Shown in pieces: positions 1-8,097 of a stretch of 64,000 nt of DNA. Source of the DNA: Aulosira sp. FACHB-615 (GTDB lineage Bacteria; Cyanobacteriota; Cyanobacteriia; Cyanobacteriales; Nostocaceae). Where the stretch lies: NCBI RefSeq assembly GCF_014698045.1, contig NZ_JACJSE010000008.1:186001-250000 (forward strand), written 5' to 3'. Below the pieces are notes generated by a model that was not told the origin of the DNA, made no database searches, and saw nothing but the letters and a program-made list of their open reading frames with translations. A program made the position numbers and the translations under genes. Position 1 is the stretch's first letter. Each line of letters opens with the position of its first letter.

Positions 1-960
1 ACCCCGCGCCACGTCTACACCCAATGAAGTCATAGGAATATTAGGACGCTGGCCCCATCGCTTCATCGCTGCTTGCACCCACTCAGTTGGGATAACTTGC
101 CAAGGATCGTCCTCGATTCCGGCTGTAAAGTCGCCGCGCAACATCTGGCTTCGCAGTGGTTCAGGTAATCCCATCAACACCGCTTTGTAATTGGTCTTTG
201 AGTAATAAGGATTATCGTCAATTTTGGCGGGGACAAAGGTGCGCGACCTTGGAATATATAACTCGCCGTTGATTTCCACTGGATCAGAATTGGGTACTTC
301 CACATCTCGCCCTTGAGGGGAAGATTCATCAACCACGACTATAAACCAGCGCAATTCCCCCGGTGCTGCTGGATTGGGATATTTTAGGTCAAGCCAAGGC
401 CCCCAATAGTCAATAACCCATCGCCCTTCAGATGTTGTTGGTGGGTTGCCAGTGCAAATTACCCTGACTCGCTGATTTTCATCCGCAGTTCTCGCCCAAC
501 CGGTTAGGAACTTGAACATGGTGCGAGAAAAGTGAGTGATTTCGTCAAATGCCTTGAGGTCGTGTGGTCGCCCCTGGTACTTTTCTACATCTTCTTCGTA
601 TTGGCAGGCTCCTAACTCTAGGGTACGCCCATCATCTAAAATCCAGATTTTTTCTGTTGAGTTATAACTGCCATTTGTCTTGATGATTTTGCGCGATCGC
701 TGAATAATCCCTTTAAGCTGCGGATACTCACGCCGAAAGATAATTGAGTTTTGGTGATTAGTAATAGACAAGCCAAGAATCAAATCAGTTTTACCGCCGC
801 CAGCCGCGCCCCCGTAGAAAAGTTCATCAGCCTGCGACTCATACGCCATTGTTTGCGGCCCGCTTAATGGTCGCCATAATGGAGTAGTCGAACGCTCATC
901 AACTACAGCAACAAGACTTACAGCTTCTTCCCACTGCTGCCTTAAGCCCTTCTTTGCCAC
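1..960 (-). CDS. Phage terminase large subunit (TerL), 3' part beyond window edge
   Basis: Reading leftward from a GTG at 960, the frame stays open to position 1 (320 codons), so the C-terminus is missing. It encodes the ATP-driven motor that packages DNA into proheads through the portal. A Walker A motif, GGAAGGGKTD, lies near residue 48, after the WRPLSGPQTMAYES segment typical of these proteins. The last visible residues, LGVDVARG, look like the start of the RNase H-fold nuclease domain with its first catalytic Asp. The start codon overlaps the end of the small-subunit gene by 19 bp, as expected for a translationally coupled terminase pair. The first ATG is much further in (848-850) and would remove the conserved WRP segment, so I prefer the GTG. 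Family assignment is confident; the exact start is less so. Confidence 0.9.
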   Translation of the reverse strand, partial: MAKKGLRQQWEEAVSLVAVVDERSTTPLWRPLSGPQTMAYESQADELFYGGAAGGGKTDLILGLSITNHQNSIIFRREYPQLKGIIQRSRKIIKTNGSYNSTEKIWILDDGRTLELGACQYEEDVEKYQGRPHDLKAFDEITHFSRTMFKFLTGWARTADENQRVRVICTGNPPTTSEGRWVIDYWGPWLDLKYPNPAAPGELRWFIVVVDESSPQGRDVEVPNSDPVEINGELYIPRSRTFVPAKIDDNPYYSKTNYKAVLMGLPEPLRSQMLRGDFTAGIEDDPWQVIPTEWVQAAMKRWGQRPNIPMTSLGVDVARG

Positions 961-1418
961 GCATTTCTAAGCTCAGTTAAAAATTCTTCAGGGCCAATCT
1001 CAAGTTCGATCGCCCTCTCAACCAAATCAGCCACAGTTTCAGGTTTAAGCTTGCGCTTGAGTTCAATCAGTTTTACCAATGCAGTCGCCGTACTGCCCTT
1101 ACCTAATTCCGATCCTGGTAGACTGGCGTGGATATCAGCGATCGCAGCTTGAATCACTTCAATATCATCTAGTCCGTCGCTCGTATCGTGTCGTTTAACA
1201 GCTTCTCGCAGTTTTGTCCCGCCAAGTTTCTCTTTTGGCTTAGGTTGAAGTGGAATGACATTGGTTGTCGTATTCTTTTCTCTCAGCTTTCGCCATTCAC
1301 CATCATTTGCCCATCGCTCGATAGTCCGGCGGTTCACACCAATAGAGTCAGCGATCGCTTGGATGGATTCGCCGACTATAAACTTAGCTTTGGCAATTTC
1401 TTTCTTATCCTGCGACAC
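942..1418 (-). CDS. Phage terminase small subunit-like DNA-binding protein
   Basis: A 158-residue protein with an N-terminal helix-turn-helix (residues about 15-45: IQAIADSIGVNRRTIERWAN), as found in small terminase subunits that recognise the packaging site. The rest is helical and charged. It lies directly upstream of, and overlaps, the large terminase gene. Start is GTG at 1418; no Shine-Dalgarno is visible. The start codon lies inside a GTGTCGCA element that recurs in inverted orientation at 1479-1486, upstream of the divergent gene. The assignment rests on the HTH plus position; another phage HTH regulator is the alternative. Confidence 0.8.
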   Translation of the reverse strand: MSQDKKEIAKAKFIVGESIQAIADSIGVNRRTIERWANDGEWRKLREKNTTTNVIPLQPKPKEKLGGTKLREAVKRHDTSDGLDDIEVIQAAIADIHASLPGSELGKGSTATALVKLIELKRKLKPETVADLVERAIELEIGPEEFLTELRNAWQRRA

Positions 1419-1491
1419 GGAGGTACTGACTCAAGACATCATGTAAACTACAATGCCCAAATTATAAGGATTGTCGCAGTGTCGCATTATG
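1410..1491. promoter_or_regulatory. Divergent intergenic region with TGTCGCA repeats
   Basis: The heptamer TGTCGCA occurs twice in tandem (1472-1478 and 1480-1486) and once inverted as TGCGACA (1411-1417), bracketing the starts of two divergent genes. The arrangement suits a protein-binding site, either an operator or a terminase recognition site. This is inference from the repeats only. Confidence 0.35.
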
Positions 1492-1812
1492 CCCAAAATT
1501 GATTTTTTCTATGTCGTTGCGCTATCAATCATCGTTCTCAACGCCGTCGTTATGTTCACCCAAGCGGGAATTTTTGGTGTTGCCCGCGGAACCATCTGGA
1601 TGAGCGTCTGGGGAGTGCTGGGTTATTGGGATTGGCAAGTCCAGAGACGCAAGCGGATAGAGCAAGAGCAAGAGCTTGCTGAAGCAGTGAATAGAGTAAA
1701 ACCCGACTTTGTAGGCGATCGCACCTGCAAAAACAACGCGAAGTCACCATATATTAGATGTGCTATTAATCCTTGCGGCCCGTGCAAAGAGTGTAAGTAT
1801 TATGAGCAATAG
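1489..1812 (+). CDS. Small membrane protein with Cys-rich C-terminal tail
   Basis: About 107 residues from ATG 1489; an in-frame GTG/ATG further upstream would add six residues. Two hydrophobic segments (roughly residues 5-25 and 33-50) suggest a membrane hairpin. A charged helix follows, then a Cys-rich tail with the core CAINP and a C-x2-C-x2-C cluster. The same CA[IV][NH]P core ends two other proteins of this element (11329-12039 and 14589-14984). Function unknown. It overlaps the next small gene by 11 bp. Confidence 0.6.
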   Translation: MPKIDFFYVVALSIIVLNAVVMFTQAGIFGVARGTIWMSVWGVLGYWDWQVQRRKRIEQEQELAEAVNRVKPDFVGDRTCKNNAKSPYIRCAINPCGPCKECKYYEQ

Positions 1813-2005
1813 CACAGATGAAGATTGGTTGCAGGCTGCACAGCGACTTTATCAATTGCACTATCAAGACAGCCTTTCCAGAGAGTGCTACCAAATAAAA
1901 CTTGCAGAGTGGGAAACGCTGCACCCCGAAATTAAGATTTTAATAGCTCATGAGGTGCGGCGGGTGTCTTTGATTAGTCTTTCGCTGCTGCAACCAACTC
2001 CTTGA
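1802..2005 (+). CDS. Small hypothetical protein
   Basis: 67 codons from ATG 1802, overlapping the stop of the preceding gene (ATGAGCAATAG), which suggests coupled translation. The predicted protein is helical and acidic, with no recognisable motif. Its 3' end overlaps the convergent HU gene by 32 bp, so the true C-terminus or the gene itself is uncertain. Confidence 0.45.
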   Translation: MSNSTDEDWLQAAQRLYQLHYQDSLSRECYQIKLAEWETLHPEIKILIAHEVRRVSLISLSLLQPTP

Positions 2006-2258
2006 AATTTTTTCCGGCAGAGAATCCTGGTACTCTAGTCGCCGGAATTTCTAGTTTCTCATTTGTCTTGGGGTTGCGTCCTTCACGGGCTTTTCTGTCC
2101 CTGGGTTCAAAAGTTCCAAAGCCCACAAGCGTCACCTTGTCGCCATTAGCGACCGCTTCAACGATCGCCTCTGTTGCAGCAGTTAGCACTGCATCAGCTT
2201 GCTTTTTGGTGATACCTGTTTTGTCCGCTACTGCGTCAATCAATTCGCCCTTATTCAT
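1974..2258 (-). CDS. HU-family DNA-binding protein (element-encoded paralogue)
   Basis: A 94-residue protein matching HU/IHF over its whole length: MNKGELIDAVADKTGITKKQ at the N-terminus, the GDKVTLVGFGTFEPR strand, and the DNA-binding arm KAREGRNPKTNEK followed by IPATRVPGFSAGK, in which the conserved Pro intercalates into DNA. HU dimers bend and compact DNA. Being embedded among virion genes, it is probably an extra copy carried by the element, perhaps for packaging or site-specific recombination, rather than the housekeeping hupB gene. ATG start at 2258. The identity is certain; the specific role is inferred. Confidence 0.93.
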   Translation of the reverse strand: MNKGELIDAVADKTGITKKQADAVLTAATEAIVEAVANGDKVTLVGFGTFEPRDRKAREGRNPKTNEKLEIPATRVPGFSAGKNFKELVAAAKD

Positions 2259-2339
2259 TGCTGTACCTCGGTTTCAGCCATTTTCTAACGTATTGTAAAC
2301 AAAGGCACTCTAGCTTGACCAGTAGTTCGCCAGAATGCC

Positions 2340-3206
2340 ATGAAAATTAATAATGCGCTCCTATTATCCTTGCTATTCCGGGATTTTCCAGAGATAGCAA
2401 CACAAGTTTCAAATACCATTGCTTACGTAGCAGTTATTAATGGTCGTCCCTGTCTAATCCTTTGCTGTCCAGATTTACTCACAACAACACTACTGTTTAA
2501 CTCTGGAGAGATAATTTCTACTAAATTAAAATCATTTCTTAACTTTGAAATCCTATTAGAATGTAGCCATGAAGCGATAGGAGAAGTCGAAATGGTTGCA
2601 GTTGCAGATCGAGTTGAAAACAGCAACGTATCTGAGATTAAGCTGTTAAATATAGAAACTCTGGCATTGGCGACAAATCAATCTATTCCAAAAGTTAAAA
2701 TCTTGCTTGCTCAAGCGGGAGCGCCAGTTTACCCTCAAACCAATGGCACTGAAGCTATAGAGGAAACGGTGTTTGATGCTGTACTGCTTACTTGGGCGAA
2801 GTCCTTGAAAGAAGGGGGGCAGGCTAAGACTGAAGATCCAAAGCAATCAGAAGCCAAGCCACGCAAAGCATCAGCTAAAGTTTTGACTGCTGAATTAACT
2901 GCTGACGACATTATTAAAGTTAAATCTGGTAGCAATGCAGGTTCGCCGAACCTCACCCAAAGGGGAGTTCAGCAAACTCTTGAAAACTTTTTCAACAAGG
3001 TTAAATTTGACGACACAACCAAAGTTGACGCGGTGAGTGCCTTTATTGAAGGGACAAGTGAATTTGGGCAAGCACTACGCAAGAAAATAGCCGCAGCTTA
3101 CAAGAAATTCACCACTAAGCCGAACATGGAAGAAGTGGAAACTAAGTTGATTGAGGGAGCTAAGACTTATCTAGAGTCTATGGCGGCAACAGCGAGTGAG
3201 GAGTAA
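2340..3206 (+). CDS. Hypothetical phage-element protein
   Basis: 288 residues from ATG 2340. The N-terminal third looks globular, with alternating strands. Around residues 95-125 is a short helix-turn-helix-like stretch (LATNQSIPKVKILLAQAG). The middle is Lys/Glu-rich and probably disordered (about residues 155-180), and the C-terminal 100 residues are helical. I do not recognise the family. Its place just before the portal gene would suit a head or packaging accessory protein, but nothing in the sequence proves it. Confidence 0.65.
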   Translation: MKINNALLLSLLFRDFPEIATQVSNTIAYVAVINGRPCLILCCPDLLTTTLLFNSGEIISTKLKSFLNFEILLECSHEAIGEVEMVAVADRVENSNVSEIKLLNIETLALATNQSIPKVKILLAQAGAPVYPQTNGTEAIEETVFDAVLLTWAKSLKEGGQAKTEDPKQSEAKPRKASAKVLTAELTADDIIKVKSGSNAGSPNLTQRGVQQTLENFFNKVKFDDTTKVDAVSAFIEGTSEFGQALRKKIAAAYKKFTTKPNMEEVETKLIEGAKTYLESMAATASEE

Positions 3207-3290
3207 TAATATAGGTGCGGCGAATGTCGGGTTCCACCCGTGTTGCAGAAACCTTCTAAAACAGCCAGGAATTATGCACTAGCCGCACTT

Positions 3291-3398
3291 GGCAGAGTGG
3301 CGGAAACGAAGACGCAGTACCCTTTGACCTATCGGACGCGATAGTAGGGACGTGCTACACATTGCGGTAGCGTGTAGGTGCAAGTCCTACCTTTGCCA
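3291..3398 (+). tRNA. tRNA-like structure, Leu-like elbow with an abnormal anticodon domain
   Basis: Acceptor strands GGCAGAG (3291-3297) and CTTTGCC (3391-3397) pair with one G-U. TG and a 3-bp D stem GCG/CGC follow in a segment much like bacterial tRNA-Leu (AAGACGCAGT). The T arm is canonical: GTAGG/CCTAC around a 7-base TGCAAGT loop (3374-3390), directly abutting the acceptor strand, with discriminator A at 3398. A variable-arm-like stem GCTAC/GTAGC lies at 3355-3371. The anticodon region is not normal: instead of a 5-bp stem and 7-base loop there is a hairpin CTATCG-GACG-CGATAG (3329-3344) enclosed by CCCT/AGGG. It may be a decayed tRNA, a tRNA mimic or a tRNA carrying an insertion. Confidence 0.5.
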
Positions 3399-3436
3399 TC
3401 AGGGAATTTTGGCTACGTACTCTACCCCTACGTTGC

Positions 3437-4882
3437 TTGCCTTCCCAAAATTCCAGCCTGCCTTCAACCTTAAGCATCGCTGCTGCTGCATACTTGGAAG
3501 AATTGCAGCTGCTGGGAGATTGCTGGAATGGGTTGAAAGGCAGAGAGAAAGCCTATTTACCGCGAGAGGCGAAAGAACCGCCCCAAGCCTGGAGCGATCG
3601 CATTCGCCGCACAACTTTCGACAATCGCTTTGAACCCGCAATCAAAGACTATGCAGGACTTTTGAGCGTTTTTAGCTTAAATGATGATGTCGCCCAATCG
3701 ATACTTGACAACCAGGACAATATTGACCAGTGTGGCAATGACTTATGGACATTTTTCCATGAAGCTGACCAATACTGCCTTAGAGATGGTTGGTGCGGGA
3801 TTATGGTTGAATTCCCGCCAGCAGATGAAAGCATCAATTCTCAAGCTGATTTGTTGGCAAGCGATCGCCGTCCTTACCTAGTCTTGGTAGACCGCCGTGA
3901 CATCCTCAACTGGCGAACAATCAAGGTAAATGGTAAACCCGTACTAGTTCAGGTAACAATCAGAGAAGTTCGTCTTGAGCCAGATGGTGACTTTGGAGAA
4001 AAAGAAGCGATATACTACCGGGTGCTACGTCCAGGCGAATATTTTGTTTTCCAAATTCTTGAAAGCAAAGTAGGCGGATCTGAAATAATCCTGATTGAGC
4101 AGGGGACAACCAGCCTAGATTCAATCCCTCTTGTTTATTACTCGGTCACAGAATCGCAACTCTTTGCAGCCAAAGCACCTTTTTACAACCTAGCCAAACT
4201 GAATATCGAACACTACCAAAAGCGCAGTCAACTTAATGAAGTGCTGAGAAAGTGTAACTTGCCTGTGCCGGTGAGAAAGGGTTTAATCAGAACGGTAGAT
4301 GATCTCAAAAAAGTCCCGCCGCTGGTGATTGGCCCGAACAGTGTCCTGGATATCCCGACGGAAGGGGACTTCTTTTTTGCTGAACCTTCAGGAAGCGCGA
4401 TCGCAGCTTCCAAGGAAGATTTGAAAGATTTAGAAGCCGCGATGAATCGCATGACATTGGACTTTTTGACTAGTGGCGATCATCAAAAAACTGCAACTGA
4501 AGTTGTTCTGGACTCCACAAAAACCAGTGCCAACTTAAAAGGTGTGTCCCGCCGTAAAGAATCGGCCATGCAGCAGGTATTTGATTATTGGGTGCAGTAT
4601 ACCGGGGAGATTGAAGGTGGCAGCATTGCAATGGATGAAGATTTATTGTCTATGCCGACCACACCGGAACAAGTCGATAAACTTGAATCCCTTGCCACAG
4701 GTGGATTTATCAGCCAGCGCACACTACTGCTGCTACTGCAACGAGGCAAGGTTTTACCGCGCCAATTCAATATTGATGAGGAAGTGGCGGCGACAGAGCA
4801 AGTTCAACAAGATGAGATTTTAGCTGATGCCCAAAACATTCAAGCCGAAGGGGACACCCTTGACCCAAGCTCAACTCTTTAA
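3437..4882 (+). CDS. Phage portal protein, DUF4055-like
   Basis: 481 residues from a TTG at 3437. The segment YLPREAKEPPQAWSDRIRRT followed by TTFDNRFEPAIKDYAGLLSVF is characteristic of DUF4055 proteins, which are phage portals: ring-shaped dodecamers at the prohead vertex through which TerL pumps DNA. The C-terminal part (after about residue 330) is helical and Gln/Glu-rich, like the portal wing and crown. No good Shine-Dalgarno or ATG exists near the 5' end, so the start could lie elsewhere in the 40 codons around it. The tRNA-like element ends 39 bp upstream. The assignment is by family likeness and by position near the terminase genes. Confidence 0.8.
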   Translation: MPSQNSSLPSTLSIAAAAYLEELQLLGDCWNGLKGREKAYLPREAKEPPQAWSDRIRRTTFDNRFEPAIKDYAGLLSVFSLNDDVAQSILDNQDNIDQCGNDLWTFFHEADQYCLRDGWCGIMVEFPPADESINSQADLLASDRRPYLVLVDRRDILNWRTIKVNGKPVLVQVTIREVRLEPDGDFGEKEAIYYRVLRPGEYFVFQILESKVGGSEIILIEQGTTSLDSIPLVYYSVTESQLFAAKAPFYNLAKLNIEHYQKRSQLNEVLRKCNLPVPVRKGLIRTVDDLKKVPPLVIGPNSVLDIPTEGDFFFAEPSGSAIAASKEDLKDLEAAMNRMTLDFLTSGDHQKTATEVVLDSTKTSANLKGVSRRKESAMQQVFDYWVQYTGEIEGGSIAMDEDLLSMPTTPEQVDKLESLATGGFISQRTLLLLLQRGKVLPRQFNIDEEVAATEQVQQDEILADAQNIQAEGDTLDPSSTL

Positions 4883-4976
4883 CCTCGCCACCATCCGCCA
4901 ATCCGATATGGATGAAATGGTAAGGCGATCGCAACCTCATGAAAAACTTTTCATAAATGCCAAAGTGAGGGTGTAA
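4860..4976 (+). pseudogene. Possible short gene remnant cut off by intergenic repeat
   Basis: A 38-codon frame starting at TTG 4860 overlaps the portal 3' end and reads TQAQLFNLATIRQSDMDEMV before ending where the G-rich/C-rich repeat block starts. The sequence has the look of the N-terminus of a real phage protein, so a gene may have been truncated by spread of the repeat. The evidence is weak. Confidence 0.25.
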
Positions 4977-5100
4977 GGGTACAGGGTATAGGGGTGTAGG
5001 GGAGAAGAGGGGGACAAGGGAGCAATCTTTCTACCTTGTCTACCCTCTCAACCTTGCCTCCCCTCACTCCCTACTCCCTACTCCCTACTCCCCACCCCCC
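4966..5100. repeat. G-rich/C-rich inverted low-complexity block with CCCTACT heptamers
   Basis: A purine/G-rich run (4966-5022) is followed by a C/T-rich run ending in tandem CTCCCTA heptamers (5060-5095). The two halves are roughly complementary and could fold into a long hairpin. Short tandem heptamers of this kind are common between genes of Nostocales. The block runs right up to the GTG start of the next gene and leaves no ribosome-binding site. Confidence 0.7.
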
Positions 5101-5700
5101 GTGTACCGGTTCGACACACAAAGCCATAGATACCGAGATGTAGAAACTGGGCGATTTGTGAAATACGCCCAAGTTCTTGAGACTGTCAACTCTGAAGTTA
5201 GTCGCCTTGAGGTGCGATTGAAGGGACACGCACGCCTACTTGCTCAAGGCAAAATTGACATCGCTGAATTCCAAACCCGTATGGCACTTTCCCTAAAAGA
5301 ATCGCACCTAAGAAACGCGGCTATAGGTGCGGGAGGGAGTAATCAATTGACTCCATCGCATTATGGCAAAGTTGGGGCGCAACTCAAAAAACAATACAAA
5401 TATCTTTATGGCTTCGGACAAGATTTAGCAGAAGGCAAGCTGACCAAAGAACAGGCGATTAAACGGGCTGGGAGTTATGCTAAATCTGCAAGAACTTCGT
5501 TTTTTGAGGCAGAATTTACCAGTCGGGGCAAGGTTGGGTTCTACGCCAAACGCTTGCTGGATGCCCAAGCTAAACATTGCTTATCATGTATTAGCTACCA
5601 GCGATTAACCTGGACACCTGTACAGAATGTTATTCCGCCTGGGGTTGATTGTGAGTGCGGCGGGAATTGCAGATGTCGTTTAGTATTTCGGAAGGTTTGA
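5101..5700 (+). CDS. Phage head morphogenesis / MuF-like minor capsid protein
   Basis: 199 residues. The N-terminus YRFDTQSHRYRDVETGRFVK is a common opening of phage head proteins. The C-terminus holds a Cys cluster, CLSCISYQ then PPGVDCECGGNCRCRLVF, matching the end of MuF-type minor capsid proteins and probably binding metal. These proteins accompany the portal in prohead assembly and may be injected with the DNA. The GTG start at 5101 directly abuts the repeat block with no Shine-Dalgarno, so the 5' end may have been altered by the repeat; a longer ancestral form is possible. Confidence 0.6.
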   Translation: MYRFDTQSHRYRDVETGRFVKYAQVLETVNSEVSRLEVRLKGHARLLAQGKIDIAEFQTRMALSLKESHLRNAAIGAGGSNQLTPSHYGKVGAQLKKQYKYLYGFGQDLAEGKLTKEQAIKRAGSYAKSARTSFFEAEFTSRGKVGFYAKRLLDAQAKHCLSCISYQRLTWTPVQNVIPPGVDCECGGNCRCRLVFRKV

Positions 5701-5704
5701 AGCT

Positions 5705-6079
5705 ATGAAGTCAGAAAATTTAGACAACTTAATTCCAGTGTTTGGAGTAGCTTTAATCGTAACTAAAATCATTCTTTTCGCCTTTGCTATCTGGCGATTT
5801 TTTCATGTTCAGTTGTTAGATGCGATCGCACTTGTTTCTGTAGGCGAATTTTTGGGTTGGGTTGGTAGCAACGCCCTGAAAGAATGGGGAAAATTTCTTA
5901 AACGTCAATCAAAGATAGACTTTCAGGATTTAATTTTTGGAAATACTTACGAAATTTACAGCAGTGAAGATGACTCACTCATCGCCTCTGGGGAGTTGAT
6001 GAGTATCACGCAGGAAGGATTGAGGCTAAAAAATTATTACCTGCCAAGCAAAGACTACGAGAAAATTTATATTGTTTAG
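5705..6079 (+). CDS. Membrane protein of unknown function
   Basis: 124 residues. Hydrophobic segments at about residues 9-32 and 38-55 are followed by a soluble C-terminal half rich in charged residues and beta-strand predictions. The gene starts four bases after the preceding stop and its stop (TAG) shares a base with the GTG of the next gene, so it belongs to the same operon. I do not recognise the family; a membrane protein between head genes could be a superinfection-exclusion or lysis accessory, but this is a guess. Confidence 0.6.
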   Translation: MKSENLDNLIPVFGVALIVTKIILFAFAIWRFFHVQLLDAIALVSVGEFLGWVGSNALKEWGKFLKRQSKIDFQDLIFGNTYEIYSSEDDSLIASGELMSITQEGLRLKNYYLPSKDYEKIYIV

Positions 6080-6555
6080 TGACTATGCCTTTCACCCTAG
6101 AGCAAAGATACCAAATCCTCACCGCACTCAATGAAGCTTTGTTGAGAACTGACCAGATGCGATCGCAGTACACTGACTACAGTGGCGAATTTTACAGGTT
6201 TGACGCTACTCTCACCCCAACCGAATACCAGAAAAATCGCCCTGTGCCACTACTATTTCAAAAAGATGATATCTGGGCAAGGTTGGACAAGATTGAGGCT
6301 GAGTCTGAATTCCTGGTTAGTCAAGTTATGCAAATAATGACTGATTTTCAGACTTTGGAGAGGGCGATAATTGCGGAGCGATCTAGCCCGAATGCTGCAC
6401 TAAAAAAAGCCGATGTTCTTGAATGGGAAGGCTCAAGAGCATCGGGTATGTTTGCCCAAAGAGATGATTTAATTGAGAAATTGCGGTATCAGTTGGGATT
6501 ACCACCAAGCCCAGATCCAGCAGGTGGAAGCGGCGGAATGCTATTGAGAAGCTGA
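6079..6555 (+). CDS. Hypothetical phage structural-operon protein
   Basis: 158 residues from GTG 6079 (ATG 6085 is an alternative two codons in). Mostly helical, with a coiled-coil-like central region and a Gly-rich C-terminal tail (PSPDPAGGSGG). No family recognised. Its tight overlap with the upstream gene argues that it is real and co-translated. Confidence 0.6.
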   Translation: MTMPFTLEQRYQILTALNEALLRTDQMRSQYTDYSGEFYRFDATLTPTEYQKNRPVPLLFQKDDIWARLDKIEAESEFLVSQVMQIMTDFQTLERAIIAERSSPNAALKKADVLEWEGSRASGMFAQRDDLIEKLRYQLGLPPSPDPAGGSGGMLLRS

Positions 6556-6602
6556 AACGGGAATCATGCGAGTGATATTTCTTGCAAGAAAACCCAAAAA
6601 CC

Positions 6603-7406
6603 ATGCCAGGAAGCTTAACTGATTATTGTGAAGCCGCACTCCTCAATCAATTATTTGGCGGTACACCCTACAGCACACCAAACACTTTGTATTTCGGCTA
6701 CATGGTTGGTGTCGCCGGAGAGACTGGCCCTGGCGCAGAACCTTCAGGCGGCGGCTATGCCCGTGTCGCCGTTACCAACAACACAACAAATTTTGCAGTA
6801 ACCAGCAACCAAATCAAGACCAACGCCACCGAGATTCAATTCAATGAGGCGACTAGCAATCACGGGCTTATTCAGGCGATCGGGATTTGGGACTCTCCCA
6901 CAAGCGGCAATTTGCTAATTTACTTCCCTCTCTCCAGCCCAGTAAATATCACGGTTGGCGATGCGATGCGGATTCCAGTCGGCAGCCTCACGGTGCAATT
7001 TACAGCCGGTGGCTTGAGTAATTATGTGAAAAATGCACTACTTAATCAGTTGTTAGGCTTAGTACCTTTCAATGTAATCACTACCCTATACGTCGCCTAC
7101 GCCACCAGCACCCCGACTGACGCAGTAGCAGGTACAGAACCCAGTGGTAATGGGTATGGTCGTGCAGCCGTCACCAACAATACCAATAATTTTCCAACCG
7201 CAACCCTAGGCAGTAAAACCAACGCCGCGAACATCGCTTTCGGTGAGGCGACGGGTTCACAAGGCACTGCTACTCACGTTCAGTTTTTTGATGCTTCCAG
7301 CGGTGGTAACTATTTGGGGCGTTATGCCTTATCGCCAACCCAAGCTATTACCTCTGGCACAATTCCGACAATTCCCGCCAACGCCCTCACCATTACCCTT
7401 GACTAA
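6603..7406 (+). CDS. Phage tail-fibre/tail-associated protein with duplicated domain
   Basis: 267 residues from ATG 6603; the frame is open upstream to a TTG at 6582, but ATG is preferred. Two homologous halves of about 130 residues are visible. Each opens with ALLNQL-x-G, continues with TLY-x-[AG]Y and a [AG]-x-EPSG-x-GY-[AG]R-[AV]AVTNNT block, and ends in a beta-rich stretch. This pattern is that of small phage tail proteins normally present as a single domain, so here two copies are fused in tandem. Likely a virion tail or fibre-attachment component. The stop is three bases before the next ATG. Confidence 0.65.
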   Translation: MPGSLTDYCEAALLNQLFGGTPYSTPNTLYFGYMVGVAGETGPGAEPSGGGYARVAVTNNTTNFAVTSNQIKTNATEIQFNEATSNHGLIQAIGIWDSPTSGNLLIYFPLSSPVNITVGDAMRIPVGSLTVQFTAGGLSNYVKNALLNQLLGLVPFNVITTLYVAYATSTPTDAVAGTEPSGNGYGRAAVTNNTNNFPTATLGSKTNAANIAFGEATGSQGTATHVQFFDASSGGNYLGRYALSPTQAITSGTIPTIPANALTITLD

Positions 7407-7408
7407 TC

Positions 7409-8095
7409 ATGCCAGTAGTCTATTTAAGTGCTGGGACTCTGGCATCTACAACAGAGTCCGATATTGATGAGATTAAGATTGTTAAAAACATTAGTCGCCC
7501 TGGCGTAATTTCCACCGTTTCAACTGCAACATCTGGATTAATAGCCAAGAAGCGATCTGTTAAACCAGACGCAGCCAACATCACAAGCGGTTTATCTGGT
7601 ACGCTCAAGCGTAATTTAAAATTTCCGGCAGGTACTCTGGCATCTGCAACCACTACTAATATCAAGTTTTTCCTTAACGCATCTCCCGCCGCACCACCTC
7701 AAGGGGTTTTGTACCGTGCGGACTTGAGTACTTTGTTGGGTGCGACTGCGCCAAGGTTCAAGGGTTCGCGGTTGGTTAAAGGCGACTTGGTTCCAATGTC
7801 CTTCAGGGTGAACGGGCAGAAACTTGATGGGCTTGAGGCAGAATTTACAGCCAAGCGCAAAGATGATCCGTTGGCGGCGGCGATCGTCAAATCGTCACTG
7901 CATCAAACTGATCCAGTGATAGATAGCCAAACTAAGGTTGAAACTATGATGGGGTCGTTTGCTCTAGAACCTAGCGACACCTCCGACTTTCCTGATTCTG
8001 AAGTTGAGTTGAGCTACTCTGTCAAATTTAGTGATGGATTGGGGCGGGTTTATACGATTGAAATCGGCAGTTTTACCGTTTATTCAGCAGGGTAA
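7409..8095 (+). CDS. Probable phage baseplate/tail protein
   Basis: 228 residues. The N-terminal half is Ser/Thr/Ala-rich and repetitive (AGTLAST near residue 8 and AGTLASATTT near 74). The C-terminal half has the layout of the Ig-like domain of baseplate upper proteins: LVKGDLVPMSFRVNGQKLDG, then EAEFTAKRKDD, ending in strands YTIEIGSFTV. Position after a tail-fibre-like gene supports a tail role. The assignment is by resemblance and is moderate. Confidence 0.5.
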   Translation: MPVVYLSAGTLASTTESDIDEIKIVKNISRPGVISTVSTATSGLIAKKRSVKPDAANITSGLSGTLKRNLKFPAGTLASATTTNIKFFLNASPAAPPQGVLYRADLSTLLGATAPRFKGSRLVKGDLVPMSFRVNGQKLDGLEAEFTAKRKDDPLAAAIVKSSLHQTDPVIDSQTKVETMMGSFALEPSDTSDFPDSEVELSYSVKFSDGLGRVYTIEIGSFTVYSAG

Positions 8096-8097
8096 AA

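Noticed and set aside
3317..3373. Group I intron in the tRNA-Leu-like structure
   Set aside because: The abnormal segment is only a few dozen bases, far too short for a group I intron, and has no conserved core.
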